A DNA stretch of 64,000 nt, taken from positions 372,001 to 436,000 of the forward strand of contig NZ_JAVJSQ010000004.1 in NCBI RefSeq assembly GCF_040219335.1, in the 5' to 3' direction. The translations under genes and the position numbers were made by a program. The stretch comes from Gimesia sp. GTDB taxonomy: Bacteria > Planctomycetota > Planctomycetia > Planctomycetales > Planctomycetaceae. Position 1 is the first letter of the stretch. Every line of letters starts with the position of its first letter. This document shows, one piece after another, positions 19,313-28,802 of this stretch. The notes beneath the pieces were generated by a model that did not search any database, was not told where the DNA came from, and saw nothing but the letters and a program-made list of their open reading frames with translations.

Positions 19313-21556
19313 ATGTCTTTAAATAACCGGATCCTGGCATTAATTGCTCTGGTATTTCTCTGCGCTTTGAGTACGCCTTCTTCCGTCTGGTCTCAAGAAC
19401 CACCACCGGCCACAACTCCTGAAACAACAACGGCTACCGGCCTGACTGCCGATGATCTGCTGCTCTCCAAGCCTGAGACCCCCGAACAGCTGATGCAGGC
19501 TGTGGTCCAGCTGACAGACCTGGGGCATGCGGCTTCCGCCAAAGCGTATCTGGACCAGTTGCTGAAAGGCAATCCAGACGATGAACTGATCCTGAAGCTC
19601 CGTGACAAGTACGGTCCCGCTGCTTTCCTCCGCCTGGCTAATAACAAGAAACTGCAACCCGAGTCGATCACCCTATTGAAGAAAATGGAATCCGCCTTCC
19701 GGGCGTATGCCACAGATCCCTCCCGGATTAACTCCCTGATCGATGCACTTTCGGGAACACCTACGGAACGAGACATTGCCATCATTCAGCTCAAATCGGC
19801 AGGCGAGATTGTCGCCCCTCCGATCCTCAAACAACTGAGCCAGAGCGAAGACCCGGCACGAAATGACGAACTGACATTCGCCCTGACACAACTCGGTGAT
19901 CCTGTTGTTCCGCCACTGATCGCTGCCCTGCGGGCACCGCAGGAGAAAATTCGTAAAATCGCAGCAGACGTTCTCGGCGATCTCGCCCGACCGGCTGATG
20001 CTCTCTACCTCTGGAATCCCGCATTTTCCCAGAGCCAGCCACAAAACGTTCAAGTGGCTGCCCGCTTGGCACTGGCCAAGATCCTGGGTAAAAACCCCCG
20101 CAAGACCTATGAGCTGAATCGCCATGAAGCGCAGCTTGTACTGAAAAATGCGGCCCTCAACCTGTACCAGAAACATGAAGCGAAATCAGAAACTCAGTCC
20201 ATCTGGGTCTGGGACAATGCGGCTCAAACGGTTGTCAAGAAGGAACTCCCCGCCCAGGAAGTCAACCTGATTGAAGGACTCCGACTGGCCAAAGAAGCTC
20301 TGGAAATGTCTCCGGACAAACAAGACGTACAAACACTCTATCTGGCAATGGCGCTCGCCCTTGAAGCATACCAGGTTGGCTGGAATCAGCCATTACCCGA
20401 AGGCCCCGGCACGACCTTCAACCTGGCCCTGCTTTCTGGTCCCTCTGCAGTCAGCCGTGTGCTGGCCCTGGCGATGAAACAGGGGCATACTCCCAGTGCT
20501 CTCGCCGCCCTCAAGGCGCTGGGGCAGATCGGTTCGCGCACACTGCTGCACGAACAGCTCGACAAGCACTCGTCTCTGATCGCCGCCCTGAATTACCCCG
20601 ATCGACGGGTACAGTTCGCCGCCGCTGCAGCGATTCTGCAGCTTGACCCGGCAAAACCCTTTCCAGGCGCCAACCGCGTGATCAGCATCCTGACCCGCGC
20701 TCTGCGGGGCGAGGGGACACAGGCTGCGATCGTGGTCGACAGCAGCATTCCCCGGGGACAGACCATGGCGGGTGTGTTCCACGAACTGGGATATGAAACC
20801 ACGCCGGTCCAAACAGGCATGGCCGGTTTCAAAGCCGCCACCGATCGTATGGATGTCGAATTCATCGCGCTGGAACATAACATTGCACGCTGGGGACTCT
20901 CTCAAACCATCGCCAACTTGAGAGCCGATTCCCGGACCGCAAATATCCCAATCATCATCTATGGCCCACTGCGTCTACAGAATAAGATTGAATACTCGAC
21001 GCGGTACTATCCGCTGGTCAAGTATATGGTCGAATCAGAAAACACAGACGACATCGGATCGCAACTCAAGCCGTTTCTGGAGGGACTGAAAACTCCTGAA
21101 CTTACCGGCGAACTTCGTTCCGAATACCGGGCAGCAGCCTTGTACTGGCTTTCGCATATCGCTTCCAGTCAGCGAACGAATATCTATGATCTGAAACAGG
21201 CAGAGCAACCTCTACTGGACCTGGTTTCCGACCGCAGCCTGGCATCGAACGCCCTGATCACCCTGGGTGGGATTCCAACCCGCACTGCTCAGGAGGACCT
21301 CGTTCAGGTCATTACGACTCCGACCTATGAGGCTGATGTACGTGAAATCGCTGCCTTACAGCTGGCGTTCCATATCCAGAAGTTTGGACTGATGATCGAT
21401 ACCATGCAGATCTCGGCACTGCAGAAAGCCTATCAGGCAGCCAAAGATCCCAAGTTGAATACTGCACTGGCTTCCGTGATGGGAACCCTCATGCCGGACA
21501 GCAAAGTGGTCGGCGAACGGCTTCAGAAGTTCCAGCCAGCTGGTGCACTGCCTTAA
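19313..21556 (+). CDS. Exported HEAT-repeat protein
   Basis: A 747-residue protein with an N-terminal signal peptide (NRILALIALVFLCALSTPSS, ending near Q28). HEAT-like helical pairs recur, for example IVAPPILKQLSQSEDPARND, VPPLIAALRAPQEKIRKIAA, and PSALAALKALGQIGSRTLL. A receiver-like segment around 475-600 (IVVDSSIPRGQTMAGVF to IPIIIYGPLR) resembles a response-regulator fold without a clear phosphorylatable aspartate. Start is supported by GGAG about 9 bp upstream. No enzymatic motif is evident; probably a periplasmic scaffold. It ends before a strong terminator. Confidence 0.75.
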   Translation: MSLNNRILALIALVFLCALSTPSSVWSQEPPPATTPETTTATGLTADDLLLSKPETPEQLMQAVVQLTDLGHAASAKAYLDQLLKGNPDDELILKLRDKYGPAAFLRLANNKKLQPESITLLKKMESAFRAYATDPSRINSLIDALSGTPTERDIAIIQLKSAGEIVAPPILKQLSQSEDPARNDELTFALTQLGDPVVPPLIAALRAPQEKIRKIAADVLGDLARPADALYLWNPAFSQSQPQNVQVAARLALAKILGKNPRKTYELNRHEAQLVLKNAALNLYQKHEAKSETQSIWVWDNAAQTVVKKELPAQEVNLIEGLRLAKEALEMSPDKQDVQTLYLAMALALEAYQVGWNQPLPEGPGTTFNLALLSGPSAVSRVLALAMKQGHTPSALAALKALGQIGSRTLLHEQLDKHSSLIAALNYPDRRVQFAAAAAILQLDPAKPFPGANRVISILTRALRGEGTQAAIVVDSSIPRGQTMAGVFHELGYETTPVQTGMAGFKAATDRMDVEFIALEHNIARWGLSQTIANLRADSRTANIPIIIYGPLRLQNKIEYSTRYYPLVKYMVESENTDDIGSQLKPFLEGLKTPELTGELRSEYRAAALYWLSHIASSQRTNIYDLKQAEQPLLDLVSDRSLASNALITLGGIPTRTAQEDLVQVITTPTYEADVREIAALQLAFHIQKFGLMIDTMQISALQKAYQAAKDPKLNTALASVMGTLMPDSKVVGERLQKFQPAGALP

Positions 21557-21581
21557 GTGGGGCTTTTGAAACATCCATAAA

Positions 21582-21626
21582 AAAACTCCGCAGACTTTAA
21601 CGAGCCTGCGGAGTTTTGATTTTTTA
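21582..21626. terminator. Bidirectional intrinsic terminator
   Basis: AAAACTCCGCAG (21582-21593) pairs perfectly with CTGCGGAGTTTT (21606-21617), followed by T-rich sequence on the plus strand; the A-run on the left gives the U-tract for the minus strand. It sits between the convergent HEAT and thioredoxin-like genes. Confidence 0.85.
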
Positions 21627-21642
21627 ATAAGCTTGAAAGACG

Positions 21643-23013
21643 CTACTGGGCACTCGCCTGAGTTTTCTTTCGCAGCAGTGATCGCACAGGTTCCTCCAGC
21701 TGCTTCACATCGGAAGTAACCACTTCGGTAACCCCTGTGTGATCCACGAGCATCATCATCGGCACGCTACGTACGCCGTAATGAAGTGCGGCCGGGTTGT
21801 TCCAGCCCCGCTTGTCACGAGCTGAGTAGAAGATCTGACGCCAGTCGAGTGGTGACTTCTCCTGGAAAGCATCGATGGCTGGTTCTTCCAGGTCCAGGTT
21901 GACGCCTACGATTTCAAAACCGTATTTGCGGTACTTCTTGGAGAGAGCCTGAATCTCAGGCAGCTGCTCAATAAAGGGTTTGGCAGTTGTCGCCCAGAAG
22001 ACAACCAGCACCACGCTCCCTTTATAATCGTCGATGGAGACATAACCACCTTCAATGGTCTCTCCGGCCAGCTGAATCGGTTGTCCTTTCAGCTTCAGAC
22101 GACGAGACAGTCCAGCGACCTGTGCGGTCTCATTACTTTTGGGAAACTTAGTTTCCAGATCGAGACAGCAGTCCAGGGCTGACTGATTCAAACCGTACAG
22201 CTGACAGGTTTCTGCAGCGGCCTGCAACATCTGTGGTGCCCGGATATTTTCCTGGGGAAAACGCGTGGCGAACAGACGAGCCTGTTTGACGAACTCTTCA
22301 ATCCAGCGCGGGTCCTGCTGAGCAAAACGCTGTGCACTGGTATTCGCAAATTTCGCGACAGTGAAGCCAGCTTCCGCAGCGGAAGGAGAATTCGGATCGC
22401 GTTTATAAAGAGACTCGGAATGATCGTACAGAGCGTCGATACTTTCCTGATCTCCCTGCAATGCCATCTGTAAATGAGCATCCAGCAGATGACGGATACA
22501 GACGGTAAACAACCGCTGTTTTTCTTTGTCAGCGTGTGTCTGCTTTACAGCTTCCATCGCCAGTTGAATGATTTTCTGATTGCGGGCAGCACGGGCCTGC
22601 TTCAGTTCTTCAACGTTATCAGTTTTAGGAAGGGCCAGTACACGCAGACGCGTGATCTCGCGTACGTTCCATTCGGCCGAACCTTCCTTCAGCTCGGAAA
22701 TCTTGACTTCCTCATCGGCCAGTGATTCATCGTCACCGTCCAGATCATCCATATCGCGTTTATCACGTTCCAGGCCTGCCGTCTGAATTGCGTTCGCATT
22801 TGGCTTGAGTGCAGGACCGGTTTGTGAAACCTGAGTAATTTTGGCACTCGGCGTTTTCTGGAGAGGCTTCGCATCGGCGGGGGCCGCTTCCAGCTTGCCG
22901 TCCAGTTTATTGTCCGCCGTCTGTGGAGCAGGGGATTCTCCGCCACCACAACCGAATTGAGTCAGCGATAACAGGCCCGCTGCTATCATCATGATACCGT
23001 GTCGATGCCTCAT
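21643..23013 (-). CDS. Thioredoxin-like (TlpA/AhpC fold) lipoprotein lacking CxxC
   Basis: A 456-residue lipoprotein: MRHRHGIMMIAAGLLSLTQF-C with lipobox L-T-Q-F-G-C, then a glycine/alanine-rich linker. The middle (about 110-310) is helical. The C-terminal third is a TlpA-type thioredoxin fold (KGSVVLVVFWATTAKPFIEQ, YGFEIVGVNLDLEEP, YGVRSVPMMMLVDHTG with the cis-proline). At the redox site, where TlpA has W-C-x-x-C, this protein has T-T-A-K-P-F, so both cysteines are missing. It probably binds a partner rather than catalysing disulfide exchange. Confidence 0.8.
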   Translation of the reverse strand: MRHRHGIMMIAAGLLSLTQFGCGGGESPAPQTADNKLDGKLEAAPADAKPLQKTPSAKITQVSQTGPALKPNANAIQTAGLERDKRDMDDLDGDDESLADEEVKISELKEGSAEWNVREITRLRVLALPKTDNVEELKQARAARNQKIIQLAMEAVKQTHADKEKQRLFTVCIRHLLDAHLQMALQGDQESIDALYDHSESLYKRDPNSPSAAEAGFTVAKFANTSAQRFAQQDPRWIEEFVKQARLFATRFPQENIRAPQMLQAAAETCQLYGLNQSALDCCLDLETKFPKSNETAQVAGLSRRLKLKGQPIQLAGETIEGGYVSIDDYKGSVVLVVFWATTAKPFIEQLPEIQALSKKYRKYGFEIVGVNLDLEEPAIDAFQEKSPLDWRQIFYSARDKRGWNNPAALHYGVRSVPMMMLVDHTGVTEVVTSDVKQLEEPVRSLLRKKTQASAQ

Positions 23014-23275
23014 GATCTGGGGCTCTCCTTCCTTTGAGAGTCGGTAGTATCTGTCGAACCGGGGACGGGGGTATTTCGGATTCAGAACTGAGCCGTTCCC
23101 TCGGCATTATCGAAAGTCAAAACACTGAATGGGGCGTGTTTTACGACAAAATCCACTTTGAAGGCAAGACGAAGCTGGAAAAAATTACAATCCGCGTCCG
23201 TTTTAAAGCAGGTTTCCTGTCAGCAACCCATTTCCACAGAGCAGCTGTCAAACTCGCCTTCCTGCGCAGACTGCC

Positions 23276-25174
23276 TTAGAGCTCACCATGATACTGCTTG
23301 AATGCTTCAATCGCAAAGTATTCGGGCAGGCCCAGCTGATTGTAAATCTTGGCAGTATTTCGGGTTCGGTCCTCGGCACGCACCCAGAATTCACGTTTAT
23401 CGCTTCCCGGGTAAAAAGCACTGTCCTTCTGCGACTCATGCTTGAAGATCGCTTCCCGCTTTCGCAACACCACTTCAGGGCTCAGAGGAACAGCCCGCTC
23501 AATTTCGTGCGGTTCGTACTCTTCCCAGGCACCACGGTACATCCAGAATTCGGGAGTGATCTCCTCAGACTTGACCACATCCACCGCATTGATCACCGCT
23601 TCGGCACAGACGCGGTGCGTACCATGCGGATCGGACAGGTCACCGGCTACATAAATCTGATGCGGCTGTACCTCTCGCAACAGATCGGCGACGATCGCGA
23701 TGTCATCTTCGCCAATCGGCTTCTTCGAAACCTGTCCCGTGTTGTAGAAGGGAAGATCCAGGAACCGCAGATGTTCTTCCGGCACTCCCGCTGCCTGGGC
23801 TCCCGCAGTCGCTTCTGTTTTGCGGATCAGCCCTTTGATTCCCAGCATCTCGGCATTGTCCAAATCACCCGCATTCTTGCTGGCAATGCTCTCTTTCAAG
23901 GCTTCGATGTGGGACAGAACTTTGGTGTCGTCGGCATGGAACAGTTTGTGAAATTCATGCACGAAATCCAGATGTCGCAAGGCATCGTGATCGAATACAG
24001 CGATATTTCCACTGGTCATGTAGGCGATGTAAACTTCATGCCCCTGTTCAGCCAGCGTGATCAGAGTCCCGCCCATCGAAATTACATCATCATCCGGATG
24101 AGGGCTGAAGACGATGACCCGCTGCGGGTCGGTTCCCGCAGGACGGGTGCAGATGCCTTCCAGGAGTCCGTCAAATACCCGCTGACGAATTTGTGCGACG
24201 GATCCATACTTGTGAATCAACTGGTGCAGGTGATTGTGCAGGAAATCGTCAGTTTCCAGCTTCAGAAGAGGCTTGCCAACTTCGTTGGAGAGCCAAATGA
24301 CGGCTTTCTTCTCCAATTGGGAGTTCCATTCAATGTTTCCGACGATCCAGGGGGTTTTCACCGCAGTCAATTCGGCAGCTGCGGCACTATCGACCGCGAA
24401 TAGAGAATTCGCATGGGTTTGCAGGAAGCTGGCGGAAACCTCATCAGTGACTTCCATTTCCGCGGCCCGCTTGACCACCGGCGCCTTATGTTCCCCCAGC
24501 GCCATGATGATAATCTTCTTGGCCGAGAGAATACTTCCGACCCCCATCGTAATCGCATGATGGGGCACGTTGTCTTCGCCAAAGAAACCGCTGGCTGCGT
24601 CACGACGGGTAATTGGATCGAGGTTGACCAGTCGCGTCAGACTGTTTCGCGCGCTTCCCGGCTCGTTGAAGCCGATGTGACCGGAGCGACCAATGCCCAA
24701 TAACTGCAGGTCCAGACCACCGTAACTCTCGATCAGACGCTCATACTCTTCGCAGAAAATGTCTACGTCTTCAGCGGCAATATCACCACGGGGGATATGA
24801 ATATTTTCCGGCTTCACGTTCACATGGTCGAAGAAATTCTCATGCATGAACTTGTGATAGCTGTGGATCGAGCCCGGATCCATGGGCCAGTATTCATCCA
24901 GGTTGAACGTGATCACGTTCGAGAAATCCAGGCCTTCTTCGTTATGCATCCGAATCAGTTCGCGATAGACGCCCAGCGGAGTCGAACCGGTTGGTAGCCC
25001 CAGGACCGCTGGAATATTCTGTTCATTCTTCTTGCGAACCAGATCCGCAACAACAGAGGCTACAAACTTTGCCAGATCGGAAGAGGTCTCGAAAATCTGC
25101 GTGGGGACTTTCGTGTGCCTGACAAATTTGGATTTCGGTGTAATGCGTGCAGAGCGTGAGATATCAGTGGCCAT
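23276..25174 (-). CDS. nagB: NagB-type glucosamine-6-phosphate deaminase fused to PIG-L/LmbE domain
   Basis: A 632-residue two-domain protein. Residues 1-290 match glucosamine-6-phosphate deaminase: LGLPTGSTPLGVYREL, ITFNLDEYW (catalytic Asp) and GIGRSGHIGFNEPGS (His and Glu). The position equal to E. coli Asp141 (G-N-D-G-H) is Ser here. Residues 340-632 match the PIG-L/LmbE deacetylase fold (VFSPHPDDDVISMGG, DPHGTHRVCAEA). Fusions of this kind are known in Bacteroidetes and Planctomycetota and are annotated nagB. The link between deacetylase-like and deaminase domains suggests amino-sugar catabolism. Another PIG-L protein is encoded divergently next door. Confidence 0.88.
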   Translation of the reverse strand: MATDISRSARITPKSKFVRHTKVPTQIFETSSDLAKFVASVVADLVRKKNEQNIPAVLGLPTGSTPLGVYRELIRMHNEEGLDFSNVITFNLDEYWPMDPGSIHSYHKFMHENFFDHVNVKPENIHIPRGDIAAEDVDIFCEEYERLIESYGGLDLQLLGIGRSGHIGFNEPGSARNSLTRLVNLDPITRRDAASGFFGEDNVPHHAITMGVGSILSAKKIIIMALGEHKAPVVKRAAEMEVTDEVSASFLQTHANSLFAVDSAAAAELTAVKTPWIVGNIEWNSQLEKKAVIWLSNEVGKPLLKLETDDFLHNHLHQLIHKYGSVAQIRQRVFDGLLEGICTRPAGTDPQRVIVFSPHPDDDVISMGGTLITLAEQGHEVYIAYMTSGNIAVFDHDALRHLDFVHEFHKLFHADDTKVLSHIEALKESIASKNAGDLDNAEMLGIKGLIRKTEATAGAQAAGVPEEHLRFLDLPFYNTGQVSKKPIGEDDIAIVADLLREVQPHQIYVAGDLSDPHGTHRVCAEAVINAVDVVKSEEITPEFWMYRGAWEEYEPHEIERAVPLSPEVVLRKREAIFKHESQKDSAFYPGSDKREFWVRAEDRTRNTAKIYNQLGLPEYFAIEAFKQYHGEL

Positions 25175-25388
25175 CAGACAATTTTGATCCGTTAAGAAAA
25201 GAACTCCAGATGCAAGTCGCCAGCCAAATCACGATAAAACTTCGCGCCAGCCGAGACAACTCAAAAAATATAGTCACACGAACACTAGCCCCGTATACGT
25301 GCTTTTTTAATCAATGTTTATTATAACTATCTCCACGAAAAGCTCACTACCAATTGTTAGACCTAAATACAGAGAGAAAGAAATTTTC

Positions 25389-26156
25389 ATGGCAAATCAG
25401 GCAGAATCTCTGCGAATTCTTGCGATTCACGCCCATCCAGACGATATCGAAATCCAGTGCGCGGGTACTTTGGCCCGGCTGAAAAACCTGGGATGTCATA
25501 TTACCATGGCCACCATGACCGCCGGCGATTGTGGCAGTGCGGAAATGGGACCGGTTGAAATTGCCAACGTCCGTCGCGCCGAAGCGCAGAAAGCAGCCGA
25601 TATGCTGGGGGCAGACTACATGTGCCTCGAATTTCGGGACCTCGCGATCATCGTCGACAACGAATCCCGTCGGCGGGTTACCGAAGCAGTGCGCAAAGCT
25701 CGGCCGGACATCGTCTTAACGGCTCCACCAGTCGACTACATGAGCGATCACGAAATGACCAGTCGTCTCGTGCGAGATGCCTGTTTTGGTGCGTCAGCGC
25801 CCAACTACACTACTCACGAAATTCAGCCTGCTCCGCCCACAGAAAAAATTCCGCACCTGTATTACGTTGATCCGATCGAAGGTTGCGATTATTTTGGAAA
25901 CCCGATCGAACCACAGTTTATCATCGATATTTCCGAAACCTTTGATCTGAAGATTAAAATGCTGGCCTGTCACGAAAGCCAGCGGGCCTGGTTAAGAAAA
26001 CAGCACGGCCTGGACGAATACCTTGATGGTACCGAACGCTGGTCCGCTTCCCGTGGCGAACAGATCGGTGTAAAATACGGCGAAGCCTTCGTACAACACT
26101 GCGGCCATCCATACCCTCACAGCAACCTGCTCAAGGAACTGCTGGAGAGTAAATAA
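25389..26156 (+). CDS. PIG-L family deacetylase (LmbE-like)
   Basis: Zinc-dependent N-deacetylase of the PIG-L/LmbE family, 255 residues. The ATG at 25389 is chosen over one at 25314 because GAGAGAAAG lies just before it and the conserved domain starts at once ([18 protein letters not shown]). Zinc ligands are H-x-D-D in AHPDD and the histidine in [17 protein letters not shown] and [11 protein letters not shown] complete the family pattern. It is divergent from the NagB/PIG-L fusion with about 210 bp between, which fits a shared amino-sugar function. Substrate unproven. Confidence 0.88.
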   Translation: MANQAESLRILAIHAHPDDIEIQCAGTLARLKNLGCHITMATMTAGDCGSAEMGPVEIANVRRAEAQKAADMLGADYMCLEFRDLAIIVDNESRRRVTEAVRKARPDIVLTAPPVDYMSDHEMTSRLVRDACFGASAPNYTTHEIQPAPPTEKIPHLYYVDPIEGCDYFGNPIEPQFIIDISETFDLKIKMLACHESQRAWLRKQHGLDEYLDGTERWSASRGEQIGVKYGEAFVQHCGHPYPHSNLLKELLESK

Positions 26157-26195
26157 CCAACCTCACTCATTCCATTCAACAGTAAAGCTGACAAG

Positions 26196-26363
26196 ATGAA
26201 CGAACCCGCTAAACAGGAACTGCCTTACACCGAGTCAGAAATCGAAACCATGGCTTCGGAAGACGCCAAAGCAGGGCGTTTTCTCACCAAGATGATGGTC
26301 TTCACCTTCTGCTATACCATCTTCGTCGGTGCCTATGTCATCTACTGGAGTCTGCAGAACTGA
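26196..26363 (+). CDS. Small membrane protein, 55 aa
   Basis: A short open frame 39 bp after the PIG-L gene on the same strand. It reads as an acidic, soluble N-terminus (about 28 residues) and one hydrophobic helix (MMVFTFCYTIFVGAYVIYW) with a short tail. A terminator follows 32 bp later, which supports a real two-gene transcript with the deacetylase. Function unknown; perhaps a membrane anchor or small regulator. Confidence 0.65.
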   Translation: MNEPAKQELPYTESEIETMASEDAKAGRFLTKMMVFTFCYTIFVGAYVIYWSLQN

Positions 26364-26395
26364 CTGGCAGATGCCTCCGCAGATAAACCAACTCG

Positions 26396-26427
26396 CTCTG
26401 ATCGGTGTTGCCGGTCAGAGTTTTTTT
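26396..26427 (+). terminator. Intrinsic terminator after PIG-L/small membrane gene pair
   Basis: CTCTGATCGG (26396-26405) pairs with CCGGTCAGAG (26411-26420) with one G-T pair and a 5-nt loop, followed by seven T (26421-26427). The T-run overlaps the end of the convergent MFS gene. Confidence 0.9.
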
Positions 26428-27796
26428 ACGTCTGGGCTGCTTCCCGTTTTTCCTTGAAAACGGTTCCGTTCGGATTGAGCAGCATCCAGCACAACGCGGC
26501 ACTCACATAAATGCCCGCCATCAGAATCAGCACTGATTCATACCGACCCGCATCGAACATCGACCCCACCACAACCGGGAGTAGGGCGGCTCCCAGGTTG
26601 CCCATCATATTCATCATCCCGAAGATCGGCGCCACATGCTGGCCCCCTTTATCGATCGTCACTGTGTAACCACAAGCCCCTCCCAGACCCGCGAAGAACA
26701 TGCTGATCGAAATCAACGTCATCGCCAGATTCATCTCTTTCACAAAATAGGCACACAGCGTACACAGCCCGCAGCCCAGCATGGCGACAATCGCAACTCC
26801 CTGTCGACTCCAGCGACGGCTCCCGGTTCGTTGCAGTACCAGATCCACCACGATTCCCCCCAGAAAGTTCCCCACCACGAACGTCAGCAGCGGAAGACTG
26901 GTCAGGATGCCGGAAGAGGCCAGGCTGATATCCCGCGCCTTCTGCAGATACACGGGAAACCACGTCATATAGAAAATATTCCCCGCCGCCCGGAAAAACT
27001 GCTGACCACAGATCATCCACATCGAAAAGCTGGTCAGGATCTGCCCCCACGGTGTCGGCTCGGCGTGTGTTTCTTTTGGAACATCTTTGCTCTCTTCTAC
27101 AGGCGTCTCCGACTCGCCCCCGCGAATGAGATGCAACTCGGCCGGATTCACCGCTGGATGATCTTCAGGACGATCACGGAACCAGTAATAAAACACGACC
27201 GCCCACATAAAACTCGGCACCGCGCAGAGATACATGATCGTCCGCCAGGAAACCCCAGGTATATCAATACCCCCAATATGAATTCCCGCCAGCAGTAAAC
27301 CGATGCTGAACGCTCCAAAAGCACTGCCAATCGACATGAAACTGCCCAGCAGACCACTGGCCAGACCGCGTCGGGCATGGGGTAACCACTTCGAAATCGT
27401 ACTCGCACAACAGGGGAAGATTCCCGCCTGCGAAATACCAAAGATCAACCGCACGCCAATCAGCATCCAGAACCCGGTTACCATCCCGGTCAGCGCCGTC
27501 GCGATTGACCACAGGACGGCAAACGCGGTCAGCGATCGTCGCGTACCCCACACATGGGCAACCCAGCCACTCGGAATCTGTGACAGGGCGTAGCTCCAGA
27601 AAAAGGCGCTCATCACCCAGCCCATCTGCGTCTGAGTGATATCAAGCTCTTCCTGGATCAGTTTGGCGGGCACCGAAATCGCATTCCGGCTGATGTAAGC
27701 CACCGCTGCCACCAGACACAACAGTGTCAGTACCATAAAGCGGGCACGCGTCGGTGTTCCATACGAAGTCAGTTTCGGCTCGTCCTGATCAGTCAC
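26426..27796 (-). CDS. MFS transporter (sugar-acid/hexuronate-type)
   Basis: A 456-residue membrane protein with about 12 hydrophobic helices. SRNAISVPAKLIQEELDITQ and QMGWVMSAFFWSYALSQIPS near the N-terminus, and RLIFGISQAGIFPCCASTIS with RRGLASGLLGSF, match the anion:cation symporter / hexuronate-glucarate branch. It starts with GTG at 27796 behind GAGAGGGAC. It is the last gene of a minus-strand cluster with an enolase-superfamily dehydratase and a DHDPS-type aldolase, so a sugar acid is the likely substrate. Confidence 0.87.
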   Translation of the reverse strand: MTDQDEPKLTSYGTPTRARFMVLTLLCLVAAVAYISRNAISVPAKLIQEELDITQTQMGWVMSAFFWSYALSQIPSGWVAHVWGTRRSLTAFAVLWSIATALTGMVTGFWMLIGVRLIFGISQAGIFPCCASTISKWLPHARRGLASGLLGSFMSIGSAFGAFSIGLLLAGIHIGGIDIPGVSWRTIMYLCAVPSFMWAVVFYYWFRDRPEDHPAVNPAELHLIRGGESETPVEESKDVPKETHAEPTPWGQILTSFSMWMICGQQFFRAAGNIFYMTWFPVYLQKARDISLASSGILTSLPLLTFVVGNFLGGIVVDLVLQRTGSRRWSRQGVAIVAMLGCGLCTLCAYFVKEMNLAMTLISISMFFAGLGGACGYTVTIDKGGQHVAPIFGMMNMMGNLGAALLPVVVGSMFDAGRYESVLILMAGIYVSAALCWMLLNPNGTVFKEKREAAQT

Positions 27797-27824
27797 AGAG
27801 ATCGTCCCTCTCGGCTGGAGTGTC

Positions 27825-28739
27825 TTACTCGTCTGCTAACGCCTGCATCAATAGATCAAACAGTCGATCCACTTCCGCTTGTGTTTCTTCATCCAGATCC
27901 CACGCATGCGGCGTGCAGCGCTGCGCCGAAGTAAAGATTCCCCGCTTCACCAGCAGGTATTTCTCAATCGCCAGAAATCCATCGAGCCCCGCCTGTAACT
28001 GCAGCGCCACCAGCGCACTGATCGGAAACGAAATCCGATACGTCGCCCGGTCGTCACCGGCCCGCAGCGCATTCCACAGTGCCACGATTCCATCCAGCAG
28101 GTCCACGCCCGGCATCGTCCCTGTGATTCCCCGCCGATACGCGTCCACCAGCAGAATCCCACCCGAACCGTCATAGATCAGTGCCTGTCCCTCCGTCGCA
28201 TCGCGGAGTGCCGACAGGTTCGGACCGATGGGAGACGCTTCCGGCTTGAACCGGATTTTTTCCGCTCCGAACTCATCCAGCAGTCGACGATAAAAATCGA
28301 TGGATATCGCGTTCCCAACGTAAGAAGACGCATCCTGTACAATCAGGGGCAGGGCACACTCGCGTGCGATCGTCGCGAAATAATCCCACAGCGCCGCTTC
28401 AGGAATCGCCGTCGTCACCGGGGGGATCGCCATCACCGCATCGCAGCCCGCCTCTTCAGCCTGTCGTGCATAGACCAGTGCCTGACGCGTGCTCTCCGCT
28501 CCCACGCTGGAGACGACCACGCCGCGGCCTTTTGACAATTCTGCCATCAGCCGCGTGAGTTCCCCGCGTTCCTCGTAGGTCAGTCTCAGTACCTCCGAAA
28601 CCATCGCCCCACAGACACCGTCTGCTCCCACTTCATAACACCAGTCGATCTCCCGCGCCAAAGCGTCCCGATCGATCGTCTCATCCTCCAGGAGCGGCGT
28701 ATGCAGTACCGGCAGCACTCCTCGAATCATTCCGGCCAT
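27825..28739 (-). CDS. Dihydrodipicolinate synthase-family aldolase/lyase
   Basis: A 304-residue (beta/alpha)8 class I aldolase of the DapA/NanA family. The start reads IRGVLPVLHTPLLEDETID; the Schiff-base lysine is in KIRFKPEAS; GADGVCGAMVSEV matches the substrate-carboxylate loop. The usual Y-N motif after strand 5 is replaced by Q-D-A-S-S-Y, so it is unlikely to be true DapA. Context with an enolase-superfamily dehydratase and MFS transporter suggests it cleaves or dehydrates a 2-keto-3-deoxy sugar acid. Confidence 0.83.
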   Translation of the reverse strand: MAGMIRGVLPVLHTPLLEDETIDRDALAREIDWCYEVGADGVCGAMVSEVLRLTYEERGELTRLMAELSKGRGVVVSSVGAESTRQALVYARQAEEAGCDAVMAIPPVTTAIPEAALWDYFATIARECALPLIVQDASSYVGNAISIDFYRRLLDEFGAEKIRFKPEASPIGPNLSALRDATEGQALIYDGSGGILLVDAYRRGITGTMPGVDLLDGIVALWNALRAGDDRATYRISFPISALVALQLQAGLDGFLAIEKYLLVKRGIFTSAQRCTPHAWDLDEETQAEVDRLFDLLMQALADE

Positions 28740-28802
28740 GGATCTGTTCTTTCTGCTTAGTCTGTCAGTTTCAAAATTTCAGGTCGCGTCTCTTTCGGCC
28801 GC

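Noticed and set aside
23034-23279. 81-codon frame upstream of the thioredoxin-like lipoprotein gene
   Set aside because: Lies in the promoter region between two minus-strand genes and lacks a ribosome site or domain.
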